The position numbers and the translations under genes are program-made. Below are positions 19,760 to 28,691 of a DNA stretch of 64,000 bases, piece after piece. Under the pieces are notes generated by a model that was given only the letters and a program-made list of their open reading frames with translations, was not told where the DNA came from and made no database searches. The DNA comes from CAWANF01 sp963783355 (GTDB taxonomy: Bacteria > Bacteroidota > Rhodothermia > Balneolales > DATFMH01). The stretch is from the NCBI GenBank assembly GCA_963783355.1, contig CAWANF010000001.1:1-64000 (forward strand), written 5' to 3'. Position 1 is the stretch's first letter; the number at the start of each line of letters is the position of its first letter.

Positions 19760-22219
19760 TTACAGATAACGAGCAGCAATTGCAAGTGCCGTTATCAGGC
19801 TTGCCGACATCGAAACGATGGCCGAAAGGATACCAATCCGTTCTTGCGGGCTTAATCTCTGTTTGTGTTCCGTGGGAACAATAATTTTTGTTCCAGGTTC
19901 GATTTTTGGATGTTTTCTGAAAAACAGGAATCTTTTAATATGATTCACACTGCCATTGGGATAGATAACATAAACTTTTTTGGTTGCAGCAGAGTCACTG
20001 AAACCACCAGCCATATCGATATAATCGTGCAAACTGTAATGTTTATCATACCGGATATTATTTGCAAACATAACGGCTCCCTGCACTTTTACGGTTTGCA
20101 ACCGTTTGGGAACGGAGATATGATCACCATCCATAACCATTATATCATATTTGGAACCTGGGTTTGCCAGTATTTTTGGTAAATCGATGCCAATCGGGCC
20201 GGTTAAACCGGCACTGTTAGTCCTGGTAATGGTGGCGCCTTGCGTGTATGCCTGTTTGGTTAATCCACCGGCACGATTGATGATGTCGGAAATCGTTTCG
20301 GTCTTGGAATTGATGACATAATCTCCGGGGTAAAGTACCTGGCCACTTACGGTAACGTGTTTTTGAGTATTATAAAAGGGTTCTTTAAATACATAAATTT
20401 GATCGAAAGGCTTTAATTTAAATTCTTTATCCTTTGAATTTAATTGCAGATTCCGATCTGTAGAGAAATTATAAATCTTGGCCAGTTTGTTCTCATCGTA
20501 TTGTTTACCAGCCTGTGTAATCAATCGTGCGATTTGAATATGTGAAGGGGCTGCGGACTCATTAAAGCCGTTTGCTTCCATGATGAGATCGTTCAGGGTC
20601 ATATTATCCATATACGGGAAAGTCCCGGGGTTTTGGACATCACCTTTAATATCCACGGTATATTTTTGATTCATCTCAAAAATGGATGAAATCAAAACGA
20701 CATCATCTTTTTCCAGTTTGATGTCGTTATCAGCCGGATCGTTTATGAGTTTGGAAAGGTTGAATGGTATGACCTTTATTTTTTCATTTTCCTGTTTACG
20801 ATATATCAGCGCGCGGGACATATAGGCATTGCCCTTGATGCCACTGGCCTGTTGAATGAGCTTTGAAACTGTTGAAGCATCAGATAATTCGTAATCCCCG
20901 GGCCTCCACACCGCGCCCTGAATTTTAACAAGGTTCTGAAACTTGCTCAATATCTTACCGACAAATATCTCATCACCATTCTGAAGTTTAAAGGAAGAAA
21001 AATCCGGTTTGTTGACCACGACAATTTTTCGTTCCGTTGGTGTATTACGGAATATCTTTATTTGTTGAGTGTAGGCGTTATCGAGAAAACCACCGGCGAA
21101 ATTAATAACATCAGATAATGATTCATTCGGTTTTACTTCGTATAACAACGGACGTTTGATTTGCCCCGTGATATATACACGATCCTGGTATGGATTAACT
21201 TTGATAATGTCCTGATCCTGTAAATGGATATTCTTCTTTGTCCCTCCATTCATGAGAAAATCATAAACATCAAGGGTATCAACGACCTTATTATTACGTA
21301 CCACCTGAATAGTACGGAACGAGCCATTAACACCGGGTCCCCCGGATACATAAAGAGCATTAAAAACAGTAGAAAGGCTGGGAATACTATAAGTTCCCGG
21401 AGCGCGGACATCGCCGACGAGGGTCACATTTATGTTTCTTATTTTGCCTAATGTAACATCTGCATAAGTATTGCGTTTTTGAGGATTATCAGGACTTAAT
21501 CCGGAATAAATTTCAGATAATCGATTGATAATACGTTTTTTAGCTTTTGATATGGATAATCCGCTCAAATAAATCGGCCCCAGATTGCCAATTTGAATGG
21601 TTCCATCAGGAGCAATGGTTTCCTGGTAGGTCATTTGTGCAGCACCCCAAATATTGATGACAAGCTCATCCCCTCCGCCTAACACATAATCTTTGGGAGT
21701 CGGAATGTTAAGAGTAGGTGCAAAGGTCAGGTTTTTTGTATTGAATAATGAATAACCAAATATATCCCCTTTAGACGCTAAAGAATCCTGAAGAGAAGGA
21801 TAAACGTTCTGATTATTTTTAACAGTATTATTTAGATTTGGAAATGATACTTTTCGTGCATTGAGTAATTGACTTAAAGGATTTTGCTGCGGCGAAATAT
21901 TCAGGCTGTCAACCGCTTGTTTATTAGAATTGAGATTATAATTACTCTGAACATTTTCTAAACGGGTTTGCAATTTGCTGGCTTCTGAGGGTGACATCCC
22001 TTTGGCTACAGCCATTTGCACCAGTTCTGAATTTGAAATACCGCGGGCCTGAGCCTGTTTCAGTACGGATAATATTTGCTGATCCGACAGGTTATCGACC
22101 TGGACCTGGGAGAAATCGATGTTACTTAAACTTTGTTGGGCAATTACGGGCTTGAACGAAAATAATATTAAACCTGTCAGTATAAATAGCAGTTTTGCAG
22201 TATTCCGTAATGAGTGCAT
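19760..22219 (-). CDS. polysaccharide export protein with multiple SLBB domains
   Basis: An 819-residue envelope protein with an N-terminal signal (LLFILTGLILFSFKPVIAQ). A helical linker follows, then the export domain (DYVLGGGDELVINIWGAAQ, about 177-195), then about six SLBB repeats recognisable by V.V.G.V..PG.Y: NVTLVGDVRAPGTYSIP, VYITGQIKRPLLYEV, VKIQGAVWRPGDYEL, VDIKGDVQNPGTFPY, VTVSGQVLYPGDYVI and VKVQGAVMFANNIRY. A membrane helix closes the C-terminus (IGILSAIVSMSASLITALAIA). It is Wza-related but about twice Wza length, as is common in Bacteroidota. No chain-length tyrosine kinase follows in the window. Confidence 0.9.
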   Translation of the reverse strand: MHSLRNTAKLLFILTGLILFSFKPVIAQQSLSNIDFSQVQVDNLSDQQILSVLKQAQARGISNSELVQMAVAKGMSPSEASKLQTRLENVQSNYNLNSNKQAVDSLNISPQQNPLSQLLNARKVSFPNLNNTVKNNQNVYPSLQDSLASKGDIFGYSLFNTKNLTFAPTLNIPTPKDYVLGGGDELVINIWGAAQMTYQETIAPDGTIQIGNLGPIYLSGLSISKAKKRIINRLSEIYSGLSPDNPQKRNTYADVTLGKIRNINVTLVGDVRAPGTYSIPSLSTVFNALYVSGGPGVNGSFRTIQVVRNNKVVDTLDVYDFLMNGGTKKNIHLQDQDIIKVNPYQDRVYITGQIKRPLLYEVKPNESLSDVINFAGGFLDNAYTQQIKIFRNTPTERKIVVVNKPDFSSFKLQNGDEIFVGKILSKFQNLVKIQGAVWRPGDYELSDASTVSKLIQQASGIKGNAYMSRALIYRKQENEKIKVIPFNLSKLINDPADNDIKLEKDDVVLISSIFEMNQKYTVDIKGDVQNPGTFPYMDNMTLNDLIMEANGFNESAAPSHIQIARLITQAGKQYDENKLAKIYNFSTDRNLQLNSKDKEFKLKPFDQIYVFKEPFYNTQKHVTVSGQVLYPGDYVINSKTETISDIINRAGGLTKQAYTQGATITRTNSAGLTGPIGIDLPKILANPGSKYDIMVMDGDHISVPKRLQTVKVQGAVMFANNIRYDKHYSLHDYIDMAGGFSDSAATKKVYVIYPNGSVNHIKRFLFFRKHPKIEPGTKIIVPTEHKQRLSPQERIGILSAIVSMSASLITALAIAARYL

Positions 22220-22604
22220 AGTAACTTATAAATTCGAATTAATCTTTTTGAACCGGTTTTTCTAAAGTGACCAAATTACATATTATTTGGATATTTTAAT
22301 ACCTGATTTAACGCTTTTTTGAAACTGGAAACTGGAAACTGGAATATGGAAGCCGGAGGATGGAGAACGAAAAAAGTGGAATACGAAGACTGAATAACGG
22401 ATTTTCTGAATGTCCTGAGTGTGGGCAATAAATATTGTGATTTTTTTTTACGGGAACTGCCCCTATTAATCAGCAATCATTAGGTTCTGTTTCTATACAG
22501 AGCATGGGAACGAGGGAAATGAGATAATTCATGAACTACTCTTTTTAAAACTACAAACTCGTGATGGTTAACATATAAATTTCCACGGACAAGGTCCGGT
22601 AAAC
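22220..22604. other. intergenic region with small repeats
   Basis: No gene. Holds a three-copy GAAACTG repeat (22321-22341), purine-rich sequence, an imperfect TTCATGAA-centred palindrome (about 22524-22544) downstream of the MBL gene, and a CGGACAAGGTCCG hairpin (about 22586-22598) just past its stop. Confidence 0.6.
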
Positions 22605-23480
22605 TTAGATATTCTCTAAGCTTAAATCACGGCCCACGCCAAACCGTTTCCCATCTTTTTTAATAGTTATTATTTCGTGGTCGGCATCATGTTCCAGGTA
22701 AACTAACCAATTGTTTTCAGCGCAGGTATCTAAAAACGTTTCTTTTTCTTTAAGGGTTTGGGCCGGATACATGTCATATCCCATAACCCAGGGCAGGGGA
22801 ACATGTGCGGCAGTCGGTAAAAGATCAGCAGCGAAAATTATTGATTTCCCATTTGCTTCGAGTATGGGAAGTTGCTGACCTATGGTATGTCCGTTAGCAA
22901 TAATGGTAGAAAATCCTTCTTCATAAATGTGCTCGCTATCGACCAGATTCAAATGATCCGATTTTTTTAAAGGATCAATATTTTCATGAAGGAAACTGGC
23001 TTTTTCGCGTGCATTGGGGTCGGTAGCAGTTTCCCAGTGACTTTTTGTAATCCAAAGGGCCGCATTTTTGAATATAATTTCAGACTCTCCCGTTGAATTT
23101 ATCGCCGTGGTACCTCCACAATGATCAAAATGCAAATGGGTAAAAACGATATCTGTAATATCGTTTGCCGAAAAACCATGATATGCCAGAGATTTTTCCA
23201 GTGAACTATGCTCGAAATCTATCGAATATATTTTTTTGAACTTTTCGTCAAATTTATTGCCAATACCGTTATCAATAAGATATAATCGTCCTGTCCGGGA
23301 GGATTTGACCAACAGGCAGCGCATCGCCATAGGAATACGATTCAGATCGTCTGCCGGAATATATTTTGACCATAAAGTTTTGGGAACGACCCCAAACATG
23401 GCACCACCGTCGAGCCGGAAACGTCCGGTTTCGATGGTATATAAAGTAAAAGGACCGAATTCTGTTTTTGATAATGACAT
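22605..23480 (-). CDS. metallo-beta-lactamase-fold hydrolase
   Basis: A 291-residue MBL-fold hydrolase with the zinc motif HLHFDH at 115-120, a second-site His in NGHTIGQQ (about 193), Asp in IIFAADLLPTAAHVP and a terminal His in LEHDADHE. This set resembles YtnP/AttM-like lactonases, but MBL enzymes cannot be assigned a substrate from motifs alone. It is the last gene of a tight three-gene unit (MerR, LON-domain protein, this gene) with gaps of 14 and 11 bases. Confidence 0.85.
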   Translation of the reverse strand: MSLSKTEFGPFTLYTIETGRFRLDGGAMFGVVPKTLWSKYIPADDLNRIPMAMRCLLVKSSRTGRLYLIDNGIGNKFDEKFKKIYSIDFEHSSLEKSLAYHGFSANDITDIVFTHLHFDHCGGTTAINSTGESEIIFKNAALWITKSHWETATDPNAREKASFLHENIDPLKKSDHLNLVDSEHIYEEGFSTIIANGHTIGQQLPILEANGKSIIFAADLLPTAAHVPLPWVMGYDMYPAQTLKEKETFLDTCAENNWLVYLEHDADHEIITIKKDGKRFGVGRDLSLENI

Positions 23481-23491
23481 AAAAATGATGT

Positions 23492-24148
23492 TTAATATGA
23501 TAAAGGTGGAAATTTCCGAAAATGCCCGTTACTCTTAATCCGATTTCTCATTTCATCAAATCCACGTATCTTTGGAAGGGAATTTTCTAAATGATCTTTT
23601 ATAAAAAGAAGACGTTCTTTTTCCGATTTTATTTCCAGGAGATTTTGTTTTTCTGCCAGCTCAAGTCCGATATAATGCGCAATTTGGAATGATGTATTTA
23701 ACAAACTAATGTTAGGCATTTTATTTAGCAATCCATCATCTGCAAGCGATAACATTTCAAATATTAATGGCTGGATAACATCACGGATCTTTTTGCTATC
23801 ATCATTATTATCATCATCATGGAAATACGATACATCTGCTTCCCTGTACTCTAAATCATTATAAAATTGATGTACTAAAAAACGATCGCCGCCTTTGCAA
23901 ATGATATCCATGCTATCATCGGGATATGTTTGAACGATGTCTTCTATATGACAAAGGCAGCCGATTTTGGAAAGTTTATTATTAATGAAACTGGTAATGC
24001 CAAAATGTTTCTGTTTTTGAAGACAATCGCGAATCATCTGTTTGTAACGATCTTCAAAAATATGCAGGGGTATCTGTTCGTCCGGAAACAGAACAATCTT
24101 CAATGGAAATAATGCTATTTTGTTCTTGTAATAGGCGTTTTCAGACAT
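23492..24148 (-). CDS. LON substrate-binding domain protein
   Basis: A 218-residue stand-alone LON N-terminal domain. The start KIALFPLKIVLFPDEQIPLHIFEDRYKQMI is the classic opening of the domain; HYIGLELAEKQNLLEIKSE matches its helical end. There is no ATPase or protease part. Such proteins are widespread and thought to bind substrates or ligands, but no reaction is established. It sits between MerR and the MBL hydrolase. Confidence 0.88.
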   Translation of the reverse strand: MSENAYYKNKIALFPLKIVLFPDEQIPLHIFEDRYKQMIRDCLQKQKHFGITSFINNKLSKIGCLCHIEDIVQTYPDDSMDIICKGGDRFLVHQFYNDLEYREADVSYFHDDDNNDDSKKIRDVIQPLIFEMLSLADDGLLNKMPNISLLNTSFQIAHYIGLELAEKQNLLEIKSEKERLLFIKDHLENSLPKIRGFDEMRNRIKSNGHFRKFPPLSY

Positions 24149-24162
24149 CGGAAAAGGATAGG

Positions 24163-24489
24163 TTAGAGCTGATCGAGCAATCCCTGAAGAAACAGTTTTA
24201 TTTCTTTTAAATCGCGAACAACCGGCATAGGGATTTTTAATTCAGAGCTATTTTGCTGTTTGTCGGCATTCAAAGCCCGAACGGCACCTTCCGTACTGAA
24301 CTTTTTTTCTCTGATCAATACTTTTAGCTTTAATATCGTATTAATATCATCTTCAGTATAAATTCGCTTACCGGCTCTGTTTTTTGAAGGTTTGAGCTCA
24401 TCAAATTTCGTTTCCCAATAACGCAGAACATACGGTTCCACATCAGTAATTTTACTAACTTCCCCGATACTGTAATAGAGCTTTTTCAT
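24163..24489 (-). CDS. MerR-family transcriptional regulator
   Basis: A 108-residue DNA-binding protein. The winged-helix domain starts at residue 1: YYSIGEVSKITDVEPYVLRYWETKFDELKPSKNRAGKRIYTEDD. The C-terminal part is short with no metal-binding cysteines, so it is not a classical metal sensor. It leads the operon with the LON-domain and MBL genes and is divergent from the GtrB-like gene 98 bases away; a shared control region is possible. Confidence 0.88.
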   Translation of the reverse strand: MKKLYYSIGEVSKITDVEPYVLRYWETKFDELKPSKNRAGKRIYTEDDINTILKLKVLIREKKFSTEGAVRALNADKQQNSSELKIPMPVVRDLKEIKLFLQGLLDQL

Positions 24490-24586
24490 TGATACCTTAT
24501 GATTGTTTTATGTAACTTGCTCCAAATTAATTAGATACCATTTATATTAATAGAAATAAATAAGATTCTAAACAGAAAACCAACTT

Positions 24587-25528
24587 TTGGATCAATCGGA
24601 AGTGATAGATATAAGTATCGTAATACCATTATTTAATGAAGAAGCGTCTCTGAATGAATTGGTCGGGAGTATCAAAAAGGCTTTATCCGATAAATTTTCC
24701 TATGAAATCATTTTTGTAGATGACGGATCTACCGACCATTCCTGGCTGAAAATAAAAGAGTTATCAAAGGAAAACTCCAATATAAGTGGTATTAGTTTTC
24801 GAAGGAACTATGGGAAAAGTACGGCTCTTCAGAAAGGATTTGAAAAAGCAGATGGACAATATATCGTTACTATGGATGCCGACTTACAGGATGATCCTTT
24901 TGAAATTCCAGGGTTGATTCAAATGTTAAAAGATGGAATGGATTTAGTCAGCGGCTGGAAAAAAGAGCGTCACGATCCGATTTCAAAGACTATTCCTTCC
25001 CGTTTCTTTAACCTGGGAACTTCGTGGGTTACAGGTATCAAATTGCATGATTTTAATTGCGGTTTGAAAGCGTATCGCCGGGACGTGATTGAGAACGTTT
25101 TTTTGTATGGAGAGATGCACCGTTTTGTGCCATTACTGGCTAACTGGGAGGGCTTCAGGAACATAGGTGAGAAAGTGGTAAAACATCATCCCCGTAAATA
25201 TGGCCATACAAAATTTGGTATTTCAAGAGGAATCAAAGGTTTTCTTGATTTGGTTTCGTTGATGTTTATCAATTCTTATGTTCAGCGGCCCATGCATTTT
25301 TTCGGTTCTATCGGGACGGTTTCGTTATTAGCAGGTGGGGGGATAACCTTATACCTGACCATTATGCGCCTGTTTTTTGATGAATTTCTATCCAATCGTC
25401 CGTTATTCCTGTTTGGGATTATGTTGCTGCTCCTGGGGGTCCAGTTCTTCTCTATAGGTTTTATTGGGGAATTGATTATCAAACATAAAGCGGAAGAGAA
25501 GAAAGTGAATATTAAGGATACGATTTGA
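24587..25528 (+). CDS. GtrB/DPM1-like membrane glycosyltransferase
   Basis: A 313-residue family 2 transferase of the dolichol/undecaprenyl-phosphate sugar type. The fold begins ISIVIPLFNEEASLNELV; VDDGSTDHS (44-52) and MDADLQDDP (96-104) are the nucleotide and metal motifs. Two C-terminal helices (about 243-262 and 274-296) anchor it. Such enzymes load a sugar on undecaprenyl phosphate for later transfer outside the membrane. The start used is TTG at 24587; no upstream ATG is in frame. Confidence 0.85.
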   Translation: MDQSEVIDISIVIPLFNEEASLNELVGSIKKALSDKFSYEIIFVDDGSTDHSWLKIKELSKENSNISGISFRRNYGKSTALQKGFEKADGQYIVTMDADLQDDPFEIPGLIQMLKDGMDLVSGWKKERHDPISKTIPSRFFNLGTSWVTGIKLHDFNCGLKAYRRDVIENVFLYGEMHRFVPLLANWEGFRNIGEKVVKHHPRKYGHTKFGISRGIKGFLDLVSLMFINSYVQRPMHFFGSIGTVSLLAGGGITLYLTIMRLFFDEFLSNRPLFLFGIMLLLLGVQFFSIGFIGELIIKHKAEEKKVNIKDTI

Positions 25529-26636
25529 GTTTCAATATTATATTGAACAAGATAAACCCAGATAGGGCTTAAACATGCGTAGCCCGCGGACAACGTCCGG
25601 GGAACAAGGAACAGTCGCAAAACCCAATCCTGCCAGGGATTGAATATGCTCATTTGTGACCGGCAGGAATCAATTATTGAGTACAAACCTCTGTGAAACC
25701 CGCGTAATCTTATAAATCCACGATGCAGACAACAAAAGCGCCAGCAGAGCCGCTGGGGTTTACATCCCCACGTCTACTCCCGACAAACTGAACCAATTTT
25801 GTCTGAACCGGCCTGGCTTTACGCGTTGTCAGGGACTATTTATGATAACAGTCAGGTGAGTTTTATTTGTATTTGAACGTTATTGTTCCAAATTGAATTG
25901 GGATGTCTATATAAAAAGGACATTATGTTTAGCAATTATTTTTCAGGAAGTGCATTTATTGAATTAAATGTAAGCTCTCCCCTCCTTGATCTTAAGGAGG
26001 GGTTGGGGGTGGTTGATAGAAATAAAGCAGCCAATGATACCATTATCTATCAATTAGTACTGTCCCTTTTTTATTAAGAAAAAGGGATGTATGTGCTAAT
26101 TATGATAATATATATCATGGCCAAATAAGTACGGACTCAACATACAGCATCTGTACACCAGATTAATATTTATAATGAATGTATTCAGGAGGCAGAGCCT
26201 CTAAGGGTTGCGTTACGCGGCAGAGCCACGTAACGAGGGAATAAGGATAGGTTACAGGTACCTTTTGACAAGGCAAAAAGAATCAAAACCCACCGGATAT
26301 AATTAATAAAGTTCACAGACAGAGACCAAGAGCAATGATAAATATCATGTTAAAGCCAACGATAGTTAAAAATTGAATAGTTCCGGCCGTTAATCACAAA
26401 AGACTTATGACCATTGGCACAGATCCTAATACGGTTTATCAATCCGGGACTGACTTAGGTAACACTATTCTGCACAAGCAATAATAGGTTAAAACACGAA
26501 AAAATCGCCGAATATTAGAAGAACATTAATAGAAACTAACACGTTTGCCAGATCGTGTTCGCTATATTAATGAGTGAGCATTTATCCCTTTGTTTTTTAA
26601 CTCCGTAAAAATGTTTTATTTCAGGAGAAAGTAAAT
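25529..26636. other. 1.1-kb gene-free region with several hairpins and repeats
   Basis: No convincing gene. It holds a CGGACAACGTCCG hairpin (25578-25590), GCCAGCAGAGCCGCTGG and GGGGTTTACATCCCC hairpins (about 25750-25780), a CCCCTCC...GGAGGGGTTGGGGGTGG repeat (25977-26015) related to the composite modules, TCCCTTTTTTATTAAG/AAAAAGGGA (about 26063-26087), GAGGCAGAGCCTC and a CGTTACGCGGCAGAGCCACGTAACG pair (about 26190-26240). A 64-codon frame at 25883-26077 crosses the repeat and is not believed. Confidence 0.6.
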
Positions 26637-27872
26637 ATGAGGTCACGGCGTAACTTCATGACCATTTTATTAGTTGGCGGTCTGCTTTGCATATCTTTTT
26701 CTAATGGATATTCACAGAGTAGTTTGGGTTGGGGAATTGGTATGCAAAGTGGAATCAGCAATACCTATTTTAATGAATCATCCAAAACAGAACCCGATAT
26801 TGGATTTGTACTCCAATATGATATATCCCGATTATTTACAGTGAATACTACTTTTCATAAAGGAGTATTCAAAAGTGCAAATGCCAATAATTACTTCGGA
26901 CGGCTTTTTAGGAATAATTATTATGATTTTTCTGTTACCCCTCAAATGAATTTTATCAATGGGATATCTACCATAAAAAACTGGAGATTTTACGGTTTCG
27001 CAGGCATTGGAATCATGCAAAACCATGTGACAACTGAATTAACAAAGCCGGGTTTTGGTGATACCTATAAATTATACGAAGGTATCAATAACAAAACCAG
27101 CGCTATGTTTTACACATTTGGACTCGGTACGCGATATGATATCTCCAGTCGTTTTGGAATATATTTTCAATATCAAAGGAATTATACAAACAGTGATTAT
27201 TTAGATGGGTTTGTAACTGTAAAAGGGGTCTCGGATCCTGGCCCAAGAAATTGGCAAAATGATAATTTTGGTACGTTTAGGGCGGGAATAACACTGCGGC
27301 TTGGCAAAATAATACGATTTAATAAAACTGAGTCTAGGGTTCCCAAACCGGATGTTGCATCGTTTGTAACTCCCCTAATCAAAGATTCTCTAATGGCTTA
27401 TAAATTACTAGCCAACCGGTATGCTATACAAATGAATGAGATGAATCAGCAAATAGAGAAATCGAATGAATTGGTAAATGAGCTTTTAAAACTGACAATG
27501 AAAGATCAATTGTATAAACAACAATCGGCAATCACGTCATTGAGGGATGAACTGGATTCTCTGAAAGCCCGGGCAAAGAAACCAGACACGAATTTAACCA
27601 ATATCAAAAAAGAACTAAAACGCTCATCAATCTCAGAAAAAATAAATTATTATATCGTTGCTGATTCTTTTCTTGATAAAACTAAAGCGAATGAACTCCT
27701 AAATCAGGTAAAAAAAGCAGGATATCCAAACGCTGATGTTATTTTAGATGAATCTAAAGTCTGGTTTATGGTTGTCTATTCTAAAACGACCGATGAGAAC
27801 AAGGCTAAAAGATTACTAAATCAGATCAGGGATTATCAAAACCCAACAGCCTGGATGTACCAGGAGAAGTGA
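26637..27872 (+). CDS. outer-membrane beta-barrel protein with C-terminal SPOR-like domain
   Basis: A 411-residue protein with a signal peptide (res 1-26, cleavage after GYS or SQS). Residues 30-225 alternate in an aromatic-rich beta-barrel pattern (WGIGMQSGISNTYF, FGLGTRYDISSRFGIYFQYQ, FRAGITLRLGK). A coiled coil spans about 255-315. The last 80 residues, YYIVADSFLDKTKANELLNQ through WFMVVYSKTTDENKAKRLLN, fit a SPOR-type fold, a domain that binds denuded peptidoglycan at division sites. This suggests an OmpA-like tether built with SPOR instead of OmpA. AGGAG precedes the ATG at normal spacing. The barrel/SPOR split is inferred from pattern only. Confidence 0.75.
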   Translation: MRSRRNFMTILLVGGLLCISFSNGYSQSSLGWGIGMQSGISNTYFNESSKTEPDIGFVLQYDISRLFTVNTTFHKGVFKSANANNYFGRLFRNNYYDFSVTPQMNFINGISTIKNWRFYGFAGIGIMQNHVTTELTKPGFGDTYKLYEGINNKTSAMFYTFGLGTRYDISSRFGIYFQYQRNYTNSDYLDGFVTVKGVSDPGPRNWQNDNFGTFRAGITLRLGKIIRFNKTESRVPKPDVASFVTPLIKDSLMAYKLLANRYAIQMNEMNQQIEKSNELVNELLKLTMKDQLYKQQSAITSLRDELDSLKARAKKPDTNLTNIKKELKRSSISEKINYYIVADSFLDKTKANELLNQVKKAGYPNADVILDESKVWFMVVYSKTTDENKAKRLLNQIRDYQNPTAWMYQEK

Positions 27873-27956
27873 TTGATTTAGTAACGAGTAGTGAGTAGTG
27901 AGTATTGAGTAGTGAGACTATTGATCATTGATCACTGTTAACTGTTCACTGTTTTG

Positions 27957-28029
27957 TACCGCGTACGGGATTCGAACCCGTGCTACCGCCGTGAAAGGGC
28001 GGCGTCCTGGGCCTCTAGACGAACGCGGC
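27957..28029 (-). tRNA. tRNA-Glu (UUC), copy 1
   Basis: 73 nt. Acceptor GCCGCGT/ACGCGGT, anticodon loop CTTTCAC giving UUC, T-arm GGGTTCGAATCCC. CCA is not encoded. It differs from the copy at 28231-28303 by one base in the D-arm (GGCCCAGG against GGCCTAGG). Confidence 0.95.
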
Positions 28030-28069
28030 ATTCAAGCTGTAAATATATGGGATAAAAATGGATAGGAAG

Positions 28070-28144
28070 GGAGCCAGGTGGGACTCGAACCCACGACCTC
28101 TGGTGCCACAAACCAGCGCTCTAACCAACTGAGCTACAAGCTCC
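28070..28144 (-). tRNA. tRNA-His (GUG)
   Basis: Anticodon loop TTGTGGC gives GUG. The acceptor is 8 bp long with G(-1) opposite C73, the identity mark of tRNA-His. T-arm GTGGGTTCGAGTCCCAC. CCA is not encoded. Confidence 0.95.
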
Positions 28145-28230
28145 ATTTATCAATTAACAATGATCAATAAACATTTAACAATTTAGCATTTTATTGCTCA
28201 TTGATCACTGTTAACTGTTCACTGTTCAAG

Positions 28231-28303
28231 TACCGCGTACGGGATTCGAACCCGTGCTACCGCCGTGAAAGGGCGGCGTCCTAGGCCTCTAGACGAACGC
28301 GGC
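28231..28303 (-). tRNA. tRNA-Glu (UUC), copy 2
   Basis: 73 nt, one base different from copy 1. The 27 bases past its 3' end (28200-28226) are repeated past copy 1 (27927-27953), so gene and flank were duplicated together. Confidence 0.95.
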
Positions 28304-28365
28304 ATTAAGTCAAATTATCAGGCGCCAAATTTAAATGGTTAATTGTTAATAACCAAAAAAAACTG

Positions 28366-28436
28366 AGGCGACAGGCGGATTCGAACCGCCGTAAAAGGTT
28401 TTGCAGACCTCTGCCTAGCCACTCGGCCATGTCGCC
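28366..28436 (-). tRNA. tRNA-Cys (GCA)
   Basis: 71 nt. Acceptor GGCGACA/TGTCGCC, anticodon loop CTGCAAA giving GCA, discriminator U, T-arm GGCGGTTCGAATCCGCC. Confidence 0.95.
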
Positions 28437-28449
28437 TTATTTCCTTTCG

Positions 28450-28523
28450 TACGCCCGACAGGAATCGAACCTGTAACCTACTGCTTAGAAGGCAGTTGCT
28501 CTATCCAGTTGAGCTACGGGCGC
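28450..28523 (-). tRNA. tRNA-Arg (UCU)
   Basis: 74 nt. Acceptor GCGCCCG/CGGGCGT with a terminal G-U pair, anticodon loop CTTCTAA giving UCU, T-arm ACAGGTTCGATTCCTGT. Confidence 0.95.
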
Positions 28524-28557
28524 CCAACAATAAGTTGTTTTATCAAGTTGTCAAATG

Positions 28558-28631
28558 TCGGGGCGACAGGATTTGAACCTGCGACCCTCTGCTCCCAAAG
28601 CAGATGCGCTACCGGACTGCGCTACGCCCCG
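28558..28631 (-). tRNA. tRNA-Pro (UGG)
   Basis: 74 nt. Acceptor CGGGGCG/CGCCCCG, discriminator A, anticodon loop TTTGGGA giving UGG, T-arm GCAGGTTCAAATCCTGT. First gene of the six-tRNA minus-strand cluster. Confidence 0.95.
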
Positions 28632-28691
28632 ATCCGTAACAATCAAAGACTCCAAATTTACAGAGTATAACACTCGATGTCAATTCTATAT

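Noticed and set aside
25883..26077. 64-codon frame in the 1.1-kb gap
   Set aside because: It crosses a CCCCTCC/GGAGGGG repeat and ends in a hairpin; no ribosome site.
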